Counted from the first letter of the stretch, positions 1 to 10,917 are shown. The stretch is DNA of 64,000 bases from Crambe crambe (GCA_963924555.1 OZ004583.1:6896582-6960581), one strand, 5' to 3'. A program made the numbers and translations. The notes: a model not told the origin generated them from the sequence alone.

Positions 1-970
1 CGTCATAATTATGGTTGGAGCTGAATGGCAAGTAGGGCAGCTAGTGCAGAATACCAGCCACGCTGTTACGCAGCTCGCAAGTTCTGCCTTTTATGCTGGC
101 TACTCTCTGAAAAGCTTGTTGGGTTTGAAATGTGGAATGTGGTCAATGAATATCATTATAGCATGCGCACCGTGTTCAATGAATAATATTAAAATTCTTT
201 TCTGAGAGTAGTTAGTATAAGGACAGAACTCTATACTGTCACATACTCATCTTTCAGTCTGGTCACAACTCCTTTAAAGTGCATTATCAACTTTGCAGAA
301 TCTATATCTAACTTTTCCCTGTAAACACCACCCCAGGCTACAATTACATGCACTGTATCACATTTATAAATCCATGTAAATCGGTCCGTTACCATGGCAA
401 CGGGCTATAATTATGGCTACAGTTTAAGGGTAACTGAAAACTTACCTTCTACAATCCTTGGGTTCATTATCACAGTCAAAATTATAGTGCAAAGTACAAA
501 CATCTTCTATGTTTAAAATAATACATATCAGCTATGATAATAATCAGTACGTGATAATTGAAAAGAAACATTATGGACTACATACAAACACTGAAACTGA
601 GGAAGGACAATGGGTCTATTGAGGTTAGTCTACATAATAACTTTTCTCTTTTATAAGAGTAAAGAATGGAAAAGTGTGAAGTGTTTAGAGTTAGCTGTAC
701 ACGCAATATTATAATAAATCTCCTACTGTGCAGTTTCCATTTCAGGATGGTTGTCCATAAGGAATGAAAAATAGGTAGTGGCTTTCAAGAGCCTGGTATC
801 CATTGTTTACATATGCGCCAATTTTTGAATCATGTAATTAATAAACATGCAAATTTTGACGAGAAGCGTTAAGTACGATATCGTAGAAATTTCAAGGGCA
901 TCTCTCCACTTGGAAGTAACAAGGGCTTCATGGGCACAGAAGAGAAAACTATCTAATCTAACACTGGCAG
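1..970. other. Non-coding stretch, nothing recognised
   Basis: AT-rich DNA with stop codons in all frames at short spacing. I see no exon with paired splice sites, no inverted-repeat element and no similarity to the receptor array that begins at 4.1 kb. The short ORF at 11-205 has no recognisable domain. Confidence 0.5.
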
Positions 971-1190
971 ATGTATAGCGAGGTATTCCTTAGCCACAGC
1001 ATCGATAAAAGTTATTTATGGAGCAGTTGCCTGCTCAAACTGGACTTTGGTAGTTTAGAAGGGTCAGATACAAGTCTACGCTGGACAGTCTCATCCAAAG
1101 TGATTCCAGCAGCTCTTATCAGTTCAGTATGGACCTTTGCCAGTGACGTGACCACCTGGATTCCTACTCCTCGAGTCTAGAGAGAGCACT
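971..1190 (-). pseudogene. Possible decayed coding fragment, minus strand
   Basis: On the minus strand from about 1180 to 1005 there is an open, protein-like stretch of roughly 55 codons (it contains the strings GVGIQVVTSLAKVH and ITLDETVQRRLVSDPSK) ending at a stop, with no flanking splice sites that I can define. I do not recognise the family. It lies just upstream of a helicase fragment on the other strand, so it may be part of a composite dead element. It could equally be chance coding potential. Confidence 0.25.
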
Positions 1191-1289
1191 CATGCTGTGA
1201 CTCTCGGGGTTGAATGGATGGGATAAATTATAGAGCAGTTAAATTAAGATCATTGATGGATGCTAATTTTGAAGAAGCCAGTATGGACT

Positions 1290-1485
1290 TGGAAGGTTAG
1301 GTTTTAGTGATCTCTCCTTAAAGGATGACCAGCGTCTGTCTATCAGAGCCATTTACGAAGGAAGTAGTGTATTCATGTGGCTACCTACATGGCTTTGGGA
1401 AGAGACTGTGCTATCAAATACCTGTATAACCAACTTGGCGATTCCAGAGCTGCACTGTGCTGGTAGTTTCTCCCCTCTTAGATAA
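1290..1485 (+). pseudogene. RecQ-like DNA helicase fragment
   Basis: The plus strand reads a helicase N-terminal segment: a LKDDQRLSIRAIYEG stretch followed by the nucleotide-binding loop LPT-GFGK-LCYQ, interrupted by a one-base insertion (the T at about 1410) that shifts the frame in the middle of the loop. A stop follows soon after, then a remnant of helicase motif Ia (VLVVSPL) near 1456-1476. In intact RecQ-type ATPases these segments bind ATP and couple hydrolysis to 3'-5' unwinding. Only about 60 codons remain of a domain of several hundred residues, so this is a dead fragment, probably carried here by duplication or transposition. Assignment rests on the Walker A context alone. Confidence 0.5.
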
Positions 1486-2159
1486 TCCATCTTTAATTGT
1501 AGCACATTGAAGCATCATCACGCGTCATATAATGCACCGGGTGGCAGAAGTCGCACGTGAAATTTATGATCAGTGTGTACCAGGCTCTCTTTCTTTCCCT
1601 CCCCTTCCGTGCATGTGTGAGAGCCTGGGAATGAGGCTAGGACTTTGGTTAATCATCAGAGCAATGAGTGGAGAGGTAACCAGCATCAATTAGACCAAAT
1701 TCATGGTCCATCACGAAGGGTAGCGTTAACCGGTTGGTAGATAAACTTCTCATTGTAGACTGTCTTGATAGCTATGTGTTGTTCCTTCTTCAAGGAAATG
1801 CCAAGTTTCTCCAAGGAGAAATGAAGAGCAGCAGCAAAACCAAGGAGAAATGAAGAGTAGCAGCAAAACTATCACTAGCAACAGACTGTACTCATTGTGA
1901 AATGCACGCCCATTTATTATGATGATTGTGTAGCAGAACTATGATTCTCACAAAATTGTATCCACCTATTCCCCAAACCTTCCTGACAAGCACCCTGCAA
2001 TGGACAGCAGTGGAGTATTGTGGTTACTATCTTTCCCTGGGACTTCCCTGCATGCATGATTACTGACTGAATGAACCCACAGATGTCACCTGTTGTTTAT
2101 CTACAGGTGACCTCAGTTTACTTTATCTGTGCAGTCCATGGAAAACTGAAAAGAGATTA
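1486..2159. other. Non-coding spacer with small repeats
   Basis: No gene seen. A short segment around 1572-1645 (ACCAGGCTCTC ... GAGCCTGGGAATGAGG) resembles the ends of the CCCAGGC element family found at 3220-3609 and 62097-62415 and may be a small relic of it. Confidence 0.4.
1808..1869. repeat. Two-copy tandem repeat, about 30 bp unit
   Basis: The unit AAGGAGAAATGAAGAG followed by AGCAGCAAAAC occurs twice in direct succession with one base change (GCAGC versus TAGC in the middle). Non-coding; simple slippage or unequal exchange explains it. Confidence 0.7.
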
Positions 2160-2333
2160 CAGTGGATTGCAGTGATCTTGCAACATGAAATTCAGAACAC
2201 CAAACCAAAATTTACATAGCTTCCTTTTAAGTAGCCCAACTCTAAAGCCACAATTAAGTCCTTTGAAAGGAGGCTATGCAAATTTTGGTTTGGTGTTCTG
2301 AATTTCATGTTGCAAGATCACTGCAATCCACTG
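2160..2333. mobile_element. Foldback MITE with TA target duplication
   Basis: The two ends are near-perfect inverted copies of about 54 bp, beginning CAGTGGATTGCAGTG on the left and ending CACTGCAATCCACTG on the right, with a short unrelated centre. TA flanks each end (2158-2159 and 2334-2335). CAGT termini with a TA duplication are the signature of pogo/Tc1-mariner-type elements. It has no coding capacity. The long arms would fold into a hairpin if transcribed. Confidence 0.8.
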
Positions 2334-3219
2334 TACTGTTTAAAAGTTTTCAAGTGAAAATATTTGTACAGCTTTTGTAGCAGAAGGTAACTACAATAAT
2401 GTTTTCACATTTTATTTACAATTATGATTTTTTTAGGCCAATTGTAAAGATTATTATGAAACACCTGTTCCCACATGGGGATTATTCCTTAAAGCTCCCA
2501 AAATACTGTGAATAAAAAAAAATTATCATAACCATTATAGGACAGCATGTTGCATCAATATCAAGCTATAATGTGGAAAAAGCAGGCTAACACACTGTCC
2601 TTGAAATAATGGAAGGAAGAATAGCCGTTATCCATATTAACCAAAGGTGGCCTCTTGCTTATCACATGCAATTATGATGGGAAAGTCCACACCTAATATT
2701 CTGTTAAAGATATTTATTATAATTATGAATTCCATTAGATGACACATGAAAAATGCTGACACACTATATCACACTATTATGGTATAGTACTACATAGTCC
2801 CCTGAATCATAAGACCACCCCTTGACATATCACATGACTTTCAATGTTATTTAAGTATGTAACTCCCAATACACACACATTATTGGGCAGTTTTGTCCCA
2901 GCATTTCCCCAATACAATAGTTATGGTACAAGGCCCTAAATATTTATAGTAGTCCTAGGAATCTCAGGAGCTAAGGACTAAGATGACAGATTATATAGCC
3001 AGTTGCTTCTATAATTCAAAGCTCAAAGCCAGTAGCCACTAGGTCCGGTTATGATGTCACTTTATCTTTATCCAGACAATATTGTAGCCTCATGGGTGGA
3101 GTACGAGGCTAACAAAAAAGGGAGAAGAGTAAAGGATATGCATGGAATGCACATGCATTATTAAGCTAATCACTGTCTTGTCATTAATTGATCACTTGTA
3201 ATCCATGTATATTTACATA
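2334..3219. other. Non-coding spacer
   Basis: AT-rich sequence with no ORF, splice-paired exon or inverted repeat that I can support. Confidence 0.45.
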
Positions 3220-3609
3220 TAGCCTGTTCCCAGGCCCCTCCCACGAAGAAGGGAGAGGGCCTGGTACAGACTGTTTGCGCATGCGCTAACTTTTCCGTAA
3301 ATATTTCAGTAAATTTCTCCGCACATTGTTTAATCTACGTGGATTCAAAACGGAGAAATATTACGGACCACAAATACGGCTTGCCGCGTGATAGCTGGGA
3401 AACCACATGTCAAATCAAGTGGCAAAGAAAGGTCAAAGGTTAAGCTTATCCGTTTGACGTTCGCGACATTAGAAGTTTACTGCTTAGATATGCTGAGTGC
3501 TTTACAAAGATATACGGATTCCCAGATTTTCTGGGAGAATAGAGCATGCGCAAACAGTCTGTACCAGGCCCTCTCCTTCTTCGTGGGAGGGGCCTGGGGA
3601 TGAGGCTAA
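3220..3609. mobile_element. hAT-like MITE, CCCAGGC family
   Basis: Left end TAGCCTGTTCCCAGGCCCCT and right end GGGGCCTGGGGATGAGGCTA are inverted copies that continue inward for about 65 bp to a GCGCATGC core on each side. The 8-bp direct repeat TTTACATA flanks the element (3212-3219 and 3610-3617), as for hAT-type insertion. No transposase is encoded. A relative sits in intron 6 of gene C11 (62097-62415). Confidence 0.75.
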
Positions 3610-3658
3610 TTTACATAACACACTATTTCCCCACAAGTATTGATAATTATTTTGGGGT

Positions 3659-3688
<30 letters not shown>
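3659..3688 (+). repeat. Uninterrupted 30-G homopolymer
   Basis: Thirty consecutive G residues, preceded by GGGGT. Tracts this long are prone to replication slippage and to base-calling error, so the exact length should be treated with caution. Confidence 0.85.
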
Positions 3689-3689
<1 letters not shown>

Positions 3690-3959
3690 TGGACACTACA
3701 ACAACATCAGTTAGTTATTGGCTATGAGTAAGTAAATACTATTTAATTGCTGTGATTTAACTGAGGCAGCATGATATCATGATATTTGGTGATTGTTATG
3801 TAATTAGCACCCACTCTGAATAATAACAAATAGCTAGCTACTATACCTTGAACTTAGCGTTCATGCTGTGTTCTCGCTGTTTCTGGCTGACTGAAGAGTT
3901 AGACTCCACGCTCGCTCGGCAGCTCGGCTTCAAATTAACCCTGTACGTACTAGCAGCGA

Positions 3960-4127
3960 TTATGCCACACCCTGGCCCTATATGCATGCGCCGGAAGTAA
4001 CCAGTCACTGTCCAGCCACGCCCCCTTAATAGACAGCGCGCGTGCGCGTGTCACCCACGCGCGATGACGTAATCTATGGGCCATTTATGGCCCCACCCAC
4101 CTTGCAAATGATTGCTGTTAATCAATA
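3960..4127 (+). promoter_or_regulatory. Promoter region of receptor gene A1
   Basis: The 165 bp before the A1 start carry a GC-box-like CCACGCCCCC (about 4016-4025), a GCGCGCGTGCGCG stretch and a CRE/bZIP-type site TGACGTAA at 4065-4072. The same order of GC box, GC-rich run and TGACGTAA recurs upstream of A3 (13345-13352) and A5 (24713-24720), although these spacers differ elsewhere, which argues for function. Bound factors are inferred from motif class only. Confidence 0.45.
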
Positions 4128-7100
4128 ATGAATCCGGCCATAATGAAAGTCTCAAGCTATCATTATGCAGAAGTCAAACTTATCCTCATATCACTGCCTT
4201 TTATCTTGAGAGGATTATCAAAAGGTCAGAACAAGCTGCTAGTGCTAATAACTAATTTCTTTTATTATTGCAGCTGGTCCAATCCTAACATTGGATTCCA
4301 CCATATCCTCCCATGGAATGGTTTGTCCTCAGGCAACTTTTAACTGTAATGCTACGGACCTACCATCCACCACACTGAGGTGGTTCATCAATGATGACAT
4401 CATTGCATCCTATCCATATGATCCCAGTCACCAATTCCCACAGTCAATATCGACCCACGGAGTGACAATTTGCATACTTCAAGCATCCTTCAGTGCTTCT
4501 AGCATGGACCGTGCTAACTTTCACTCGACTCTGAGTGGTAACCTCTCAGTGATCAGAGAGATGGGAGGACACAGCATCAGTTGTGGTAGTACAGGCACTA
4601 AAAGTAACAATGTTGATCTGGACTCTATACTAATCAGAGGTATTTATAATGCATGCCTGGGTAAGAGGTTAAGCTGTAATGTCATTGAGTGTAATAGCAT
4701 GCTAATTTGTTATGTTATAAATCCTGTATTTCGTCCCTATATAGAATTATGAGAACTTGCTCTTGGGGAAGCTTTGTTAAATAATATACTTTTTGGAGTG
4801 TCCTACACCACCCCTCCCCTTTTAGCTAACTCTTGTAAGTTGTGGAAGCTTAACGGCATAGATAGGTTTGCGTGATCTTTGAAATTTTTTTCCGGTGCAT
4901 GGATCAGAAAGGACCCCTCTTTTTAAAATTCCTGGATCTGCACCTGTGCATGTATCATTAACATTGTCGTTCTTAGAATTTACGCTTCTTTCCATTAACA
5001 CTAGTAATAGTTAATATAAATTCCCTCGCAGCTCCTCCTCCTGCCCCTCCCATCTCCTGCTTCCTCTCTTTCCTCACTCAAAATCTATCGATCGGCTTCT
5101 CATGGTCTCCTTCCTTTACCTCCCAACATGACGTAGAGAAATACCATGTATCAGTCACCCCTAGCCTTCGTCACAATGAACAGGATGTTTCTCCCAGTGT
5201 GGATTATCACTCCCCTGGACTCATTTTAGGGACTACTTATTCTTTCATGGTCAGTGCCTACAACTGCATAAATCAAGAAGGGACAAGGGACACATTTATT
5301 GTCCAACCACAAGGTAATCATGCATGATGGTCATTCTGGATTAACTAGCTAAGTAGTTGCAGTTTTTTAAATGTCAGTAGTATGTACAATAATAATGATG
5401 GTACAGTTTACTGCACATAACCACAATAGCTAAACATACTGTACCTATAGTTGACTCATAACCTCAGCCCCCAAAGACTTTCTGAAATGCAAAATAGTCA
5501 ATTAATGATATCTTGTTTTTGATAAAGTAGAGATATTAACCTTGTGTGTTTGCTCATGATATAGATTATTAGGACTATCGAGGATTGTGTACAGCTACAA
5601 CTAGTAGTTGGTCAGGTCATGTGACTGATGCTCACCGAAGGCCTGACTGACGTATAATGATTGACAAATTGTGCATGCCACAAAATAAAATAATCCCAAC
5701 ATTATCAATTTCAGCATGCAGCAACTGATGTGCTAGCTACGTATTTTGTTCAGTATGCACTCTACCCAAAATTCAGTGGCGGATCTAGAAAAATTAAAAG
5801 GGAGTTTCAACTATTCCGCGTGGCGGGAAATTTTAGTCTGACCACGCCCACTTTTTTGTTTATGTTTAGAAGATCAGCTAGCTAGCCGTTTCTGGACGAC
5901 TGATCTGAATTGAATTAAGGCTCTTTGAAAAGACTCTTGAGCATGCTCAGTACAGACAGGTGGGTATTTAAATAGCGTGCGCTATAGACTGGCCCTCTAT
6001 TGCGCGCGCTAGCACAGCAAAGGGGGTTTCAATGGAAACCACAGAAACCCCTCTGAATCCGCCACTGAAATTGATATTATTTTTGGTTTGCATCATCTTG
6101 TGAAGGTAGTATACACTGCCTTGCCCGTTGATTAATACATGATCGATCCCCCTGTTCACAATAATTAGTTATTTGTATTATAATTTGATCTTACGGAGCA
6201 GAAATTCAAAATGGAGTTATTGGTATCATTCTAAAGCTCTTAATCTGCATGGTTTTTAAACACCATTTTGTTCCTGAGTTATACTTAATTGAATTTTACA
6301 TCTCATGTACATCTTTCTCAAGTACTATCACATTTTATAGCATCTTCCATACCAACTACTACTGAAATCAAAGCAAGCCTGTTTTATAACAATTCCACAA
6401 ACTTTTCACTTTCAACAAATTGGAATATCCATCAAAATGTGAGTTATCTAACTAGCTATGATTTGATCTTGCTCGTAATAATGTGTATTTTACAGAAAAA
6501 TCCTGACTCTATGAAATGCAAATATGTTGTGAACTTCACTTTAAGACTGCTGGAGAATAAAAGGAATGACACTGTTTATTTAAAGCACTTTTCTTCCAGA
6601 TCTGATATCTGTAGCAATGGTAGATGTTCTATTTCTCTTTCCTTGCTCATTTCAAATGAGAGTTACACACTGATACTCCTTGCTGACAGCATGTTCTATC
6701 GATCTCTTACACCTACCATTCCTGCAATGGTCTTTGGTAAGCATGCAGCAATCACATTGGTTAGCTATGCTCTGACATTAATTTTTTCACCCCTCCCAAC
6801 CAAATTGAATAGCTATAGCTACTCAGCTGCCTGTGATTAACATGTGGTTCTCCCTCACTAGGTGGTTCAAGTCATTATTACTTGAGGTATTATTACCTAA
6901 TGGAGAGGACAAGATGTATACCAATCGCCATATGTTCCAGTCCTATGGAACTAGATGGATGCACTATTCAGTATGGAACTGATCCATTTTATAACATGCT
7001 GAGTCAACCCATTCAGGTCCCCCTCAATTCCCCAAAAGTCTTGCCAGCAATGAAGGAGAATACAACATACTATCACCATGTGACTGTAATTGACAACTCC

Positions 7101-7853
7101 ACTACAGTTGCCTTGAGGAGCATTCATAAAGCAGGAAATTGTGAAGAATCTTCTGATGTAAATCAAATAGCTAGCTAAAGCTAGTGCATTAGTGAAATTT
7201 CATAGAGTAACTAGCTATCTTTGCTCCATGCCTGAGAAATCTATTAGCTAGTTGTAGCAAATGCATGCTTTTGATTCTTGTTGACATCTATCTTCTTTTC
7301 ATAGGGATGGAAAACTGGTTTCTTTGCAATCCTTTTCCTATCAGTATGCTTATTCGTCATCATCGTGTCGATATCACTCTTCATAAAATGTGATATCATA
7401 GTCTTAATTACAGGGGCTCCCTCTAATCTTATCCTAACCATCCTTGGGGACCCAAAAAGTGTCCTGATTGGGAGGGTTTCACTTCAGAGGTCAAGATTAG
7501 CAGGAACTCACTTTTTAAAATACTTATTTAAAGCTACTGACTTGAATTATACTCTTTCAGATAAAAAGAAACTTAAGCGAAAAAATATCACTCAGTTGAA
7601 CACTTTTGGAGTTACTGTTCCATCCCACCAGCCTTATGAAGAAGGTAGGGAAGCAGAAACCACAGGATCATCTTTACGATCTCTGAGGCCTGTGATCACG
7701 ACGACTGAGTCTAAAAGTGAGGAGCTACAAGAGAAGCACACTTATGACACTCTTCATATCCCAAACTATGAGAATAACGATATAGATGATATTAATACAA
7801 GTTTGGTCATAGATAACATGCTGTACCTGGAGCACGAATATGAATGTACATAG
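4128..7853 (+). CDS. Receptor A1: Ig-FN3-FN3-like type I membrane protein
   Basis: Predicted cell-surface receptor of 585 aa; ligand unknown. Exons: 4128-4224, 4274-4639, 5032-5313, 6341-6438, 6496-6736, 6862-7157, 7305-7389, 7561-7853, phases 1-1-1-0-1-0-1. Residues 1-32 are a signal peptide (hydrophobic core LILISLPFIL). Residues 33-154 are an Ig-like fold with Cys in TFNC, the core Trp in LRWF and the partner Cys in SISCG. Residues 155-248 are an FN3 domain (FSWSP, YSFMVSAYNC). Residues 249-361 look like a second FN3 fold with three extra Cys. Residues 362-460 are a Cys-rich module with CTIQYGTDP and TTYYHHVTV. Residues 461-488 span the membrane, ending in LFIK. The 97-residue tail has YEEG, YDTL, YENN and YLEHEY, possible SH2 or endocytic motifs. 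Intron 7 (171 bp) is open in frame. Many N-glycosylation sites. Confidence 0.85.
5774..6067. mobile_element. MITE with CAGTGGCGGAT ends in intron 3 of A1
   Basis: Inverted ends CAGTGGCGGAT and ATCCGCCACTG bound a 294-bp non-coding insert, flanked by the 5-bp direct repeat AAATT (5769-5773, 6068-6072). The matching intron of A5 has the uninterrupted site CCCAAAATTGATATT near 26774, which proves the boundaries. Orthologous copies occupy the same position in A3 (15146-15438) and A9 (52243-52538), so it inserted once before those genes separated. Confidence 0.85.
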
Positions 7854-7941
7854 CTAGCTAGTGAGCTACTTCATACACACACGTAGACGGTTACCATATT
7901 ATTAGACTCATCAGCATTGATACATAGCTAAAATTAGACTC

Positions 7942-7947
7942 AATAAA
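7942..7947 (+). promoter_or_regulatory. Candidate poly(A) signal of A1
   Basis: AATAAA lies 89 bp after the A1 stop, in a 182-bp gap before the start of B2. It is conserved after A3 (17329-17334), A5 (28673-28678) and A9 (54401-54406). Confidence 0.5.
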
Positions 7948-7977
7948 CAATCAAGCAGTATGTGCAGAATGAGCTCA

Positions 7978-8034
7978 TCCTAATCGCGCGCGCAGCTGCT
8001 AACCCTGATCTGTAACTAGTTGATAACTGGCGCA
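7978..8034 (+). promoter_or_regulatory. Short promoter region shared by the B genes
   Basis: A conserved block, TAATCGCGCGCGCAGCTGCT followed by GATCTGTAACTAGTTGATAA, precedes the start of B2 and recurs before B4, B6 and B10 (54451-54502). It lies less than 60 bp from the ATG and right after the 3' end of the upstream A gene, so the B promoter must be very compact or overlap the A terminator. Inferred from conservation. Confidence 0.4.
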
Positions 8035-10917
8035 ATGATGAGAGGTTCCAACGATTATCATGCAGTTGAACTCATAGTCATGCTACTGCCCCTTATCTTG
8101 AAAGGAAAACTGCAAGGTACGGAAATGCTGAGCTGGTGAGGATGCAATTACTGCAGTATTAGCTAAATGCTCTGTTTTGTATGTAATGTTGCAGCTCGTC
8201 CCATTTTAGCCTTGAATACTACATCTTCCCACGGAATGGTGTGTCCTCAGGCAACTTTCAACTGTACTGCTACAGATTTACCATCCACTACACTGAGGTG
8301 GTTCATCAATGATGACATCATCGCATCCTATCCATATGATCCCAGTCACCAATTCCCACGAAATATCTCAATGTTGACCCATGGAGTGACGATTCACATA
8401 CTTCAAGCATCCTTCAGTAACTCTAGCATGGACACTGCTAACTTTAACTCAACTCTGAGTGGTAATCTCTCAGTGATCAGAGAGATGGGAGGACACAACA
8501 TCAGTTGTGGTAGTGCAGGCACTAAAAGTAACAGTGTCAATCTGGACTCTATACTAATTAGAGGTATGTACCATATAGCTAGCTGTAATGTGTTACTACA
8601 TTGAGTATTTAACATAAGGTAAAGTGGGGATATTTCAAACGGTGGGTAATTTCAAATTAATTACTGAGACTTCTGAGCTCAATGTTGGTGATCTACTATA
8701 ATAGTAGAATAATATGTCTTTCAAAATAGAGCTCATGAGCTCAAAGAGTTTTGAAAATATTTGATACTTCAGAATAGCCCAGTTTTGCCTTACTGATTTC
8801 GCAGAAGTGTAAGGCCCGGCACTAATTGTGTGAATCCTGCTATGTTGTTATGAAAACTTAATACTCTTGGGGGAGATGATACTATATTTTGGAATGCCCT
8901 ACTCTACAATAACAATGACTGTGGTTACTGTCACGTATACGTACATCTTGAAGTTTAATTTCATTATTACACCTGCTAACTATTTTTCCTCAGCCCCTCC
9001 TCCGGCCCCTCCCATCTCCTGCTTTCTCTCATTCCTCACTCAAAATCTATCGATCAGCTTCTCATGGTCTCCTTCCTTCACCTCCCAATATGACATAGAG
9101 AAATACCATGTATCAGTGAGTCCTAACGTTTGTCACAGTGAACCGGATGTTTTTCCCAACATGGATTATCACTATCACTGCCCTGGATTAATTTTAGAGA
9201 CAAATTATTCCTTCACAGTCAGTGCCTACAACTGCATAGATCAAGAAGGGACAAGGGACACGTTTATCGTCCAACCACAGGGTAATTTTAGACTGATTAA
9301 TCACAGTATGTGTGGCTTGATAGCTCCCCTATCCATTATATTATAGCTACTGTCTGATAATCTGCATAACAGATCATTAAAAACTTAAGGTAATACATTT
9401 TTTATATGTAGCATCTTCCATACCCACTCCTAGTGAAATCAGAACAAATTTATTCTATTATGATAACAATTCCACAAATTTTTCACTTTTAATGAATTGG
9501 AATCTCAATCAAAATGTGAGTTGTGAGCTAATAGACTGAGCTGGATATACCTTATGATTATATAATATTATGTTTACAGCCCAATTTAATGAGATGTGAA
9601 TATGTTGCGAACTTCACTTTAAGACTACTGGAGAACAAAAGGAATGACACTCTATACTCAAAGCACTTTTCTTCCAGATCTGATATATGTAGCAATGGTA
9701 GATGTTCTATTTCTCTTTCCTTGCTCATTTCAAATGAAAGTTACATACTGATACTCCTTGCTGATAGCACGTTCCATCGGTCTCCTACACCTACCATTCC
9801 TGTAATGGTCTTTGGTAAGTACAATTATGAGCTAAAACTGTAGCTGTAACCCAAGTGTGTGTGGGTTAGCTCTACCTTCTATAATCACCCCCTTCCCAAC
9901 TTCCCCTTACTATAGGTGGTTCAAGTCATTATTACTTGACGTATTATTACCTAATGGAGAGGACAAGATGTATACCGATCGCCATATGTTCCAGTCCTAT
10001 GGAACTAGATGGATGCACAATTCAGTATGGAACTAATCCATTTTATAACATGCTGAGCCAACCTATTCAGGCCCACCTCAATTCCCCAAAAGTCTTACCA
10101 GCAATGAAGAGGAATACAACGTACTATCATCATGTGACTGTAATTGACAACTCCACTACAGTTGCCTTGAGGAGTGTTCACAAAACAGAAAACTGTGAAG
10201 AATCTTCTGACGTAAATCATTATTACGTAGCATGTGGATTAGTAAGCATATTTTCATACAATGTAGAGGAATTATCTTTGCTCCATGCCTGAGAAATCTA
10301 TTAGCTAGCTGTAGCAAATGTGCATGCTTTTGATTCTTGTTAACAGCTATCTTCTTTTCATAGGGATGGAAAACTGGTTTCTTCGTAATCCTTTTCCTAT
10401 CAGTGTGCTTATTCGTCATCGTCATGTCGATATCACTCTTCATAAAATGTGATGTCATAGTCTTAATTACAGGGGCTCCCTCTAATCTTATCCTAACCAT
10501 CCTTGGGGACCCAATAAGTGTCCTGATTGGGAGGGTCTCACTTCAGAGGTCAAGATTAGCAGGAACTCACTTTTTAAATACTAATAATTTACTGACTTGA
10601 ATTATACTCTTTCAGATAAAAAGAAACTTAAGCGAAAAAATACCACTCAGTTGAACACTTTTGGAATGACTGTTCCATCCCACCAGCCTTATGAAGAAGG
10701 TAGGGAAGCAGAAACCATGGGTTCATCTTTACAATCTCTGAGCCTGGTCCCAGTGATCACGACGACTGAGTCTAAAAGTGAGGAGCTGCAAGAGAAGCAC
10801 ATTTACGACACTCTTCAGATCCCAAACTATGAGAATAACGACATAGATGATAATAGCTTGAGTTTGGCCATAGATAACATACTGTACATGGAGCACGAAT
10901 ATGAATGTACTAGCTAA
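8035..10917 (+). CDS. Receptor B2: Ig-FN3-FN3-like membrane protein
   Basis: Exons: 8035-8116, 8195-8563, 8994-9281, 9412-9515, 9580-9814, 9916-10211, 10364-10448, 10616-10917; 586 aa. The first ATG of an ATGATG pair is used; the signal core is ELIVMLLPLIL. B genes differ from A genes in exon 4 (FYYDNNSTNF instead of FYNNSTNF), in a shorter exon 5 beginning PNLMRCEY, and in the tail end (AIDNILYMEHEYECTS), which runs three residues past the usual ECT. FN3 has a two-residue insertion (DYHYHCPG). The Ig loop between QFPRN and THG reads ISML. Intron 7 (167 bp) has stops, so it must be spliced. The gene starts 182 bp after the A1 stop. Confidence 0.85.
8617..8790. mobile_element. Probable TA-flanked MITE in intron 2 of B genes
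   Basis: AGGTAAAGTGGGG at the left and the degenerate inverted counterpart CCCAGTTTTGCCT at the right are each bordered by TA. The same block lies in intron 2 of B4 (about 20480-20668), B6 (about 29360-29530) and B10 (about 55090-55250), where the right end reads CCCCACTTTGCCTT and matches better. It is old and shared by the whole B lineage. Confidence 0.45.

Noticed and set aside
11-205. 64-aa ORF at the window start
   Set aside because: No domain, no splice context, no conservation in the window.
3502-3731. Proline- or glycine-rich ORFs
   Set aside because: Produced by the poly-G tract and the ends of a MITE.
6951-7166. Minus-strand ORF of 71 aa, repeated at the same place in most gene copies
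   Set aside because: Antisense shadow of exon 6; conserved only because the exon is conserved.
10156-10500. Minus-strand ORF of 114 aa across exon 7 and its flanks in B2 and B4
   Set aside because: Antisense to the transmembrane exon and its introns; no domain and not kept open in other copies.
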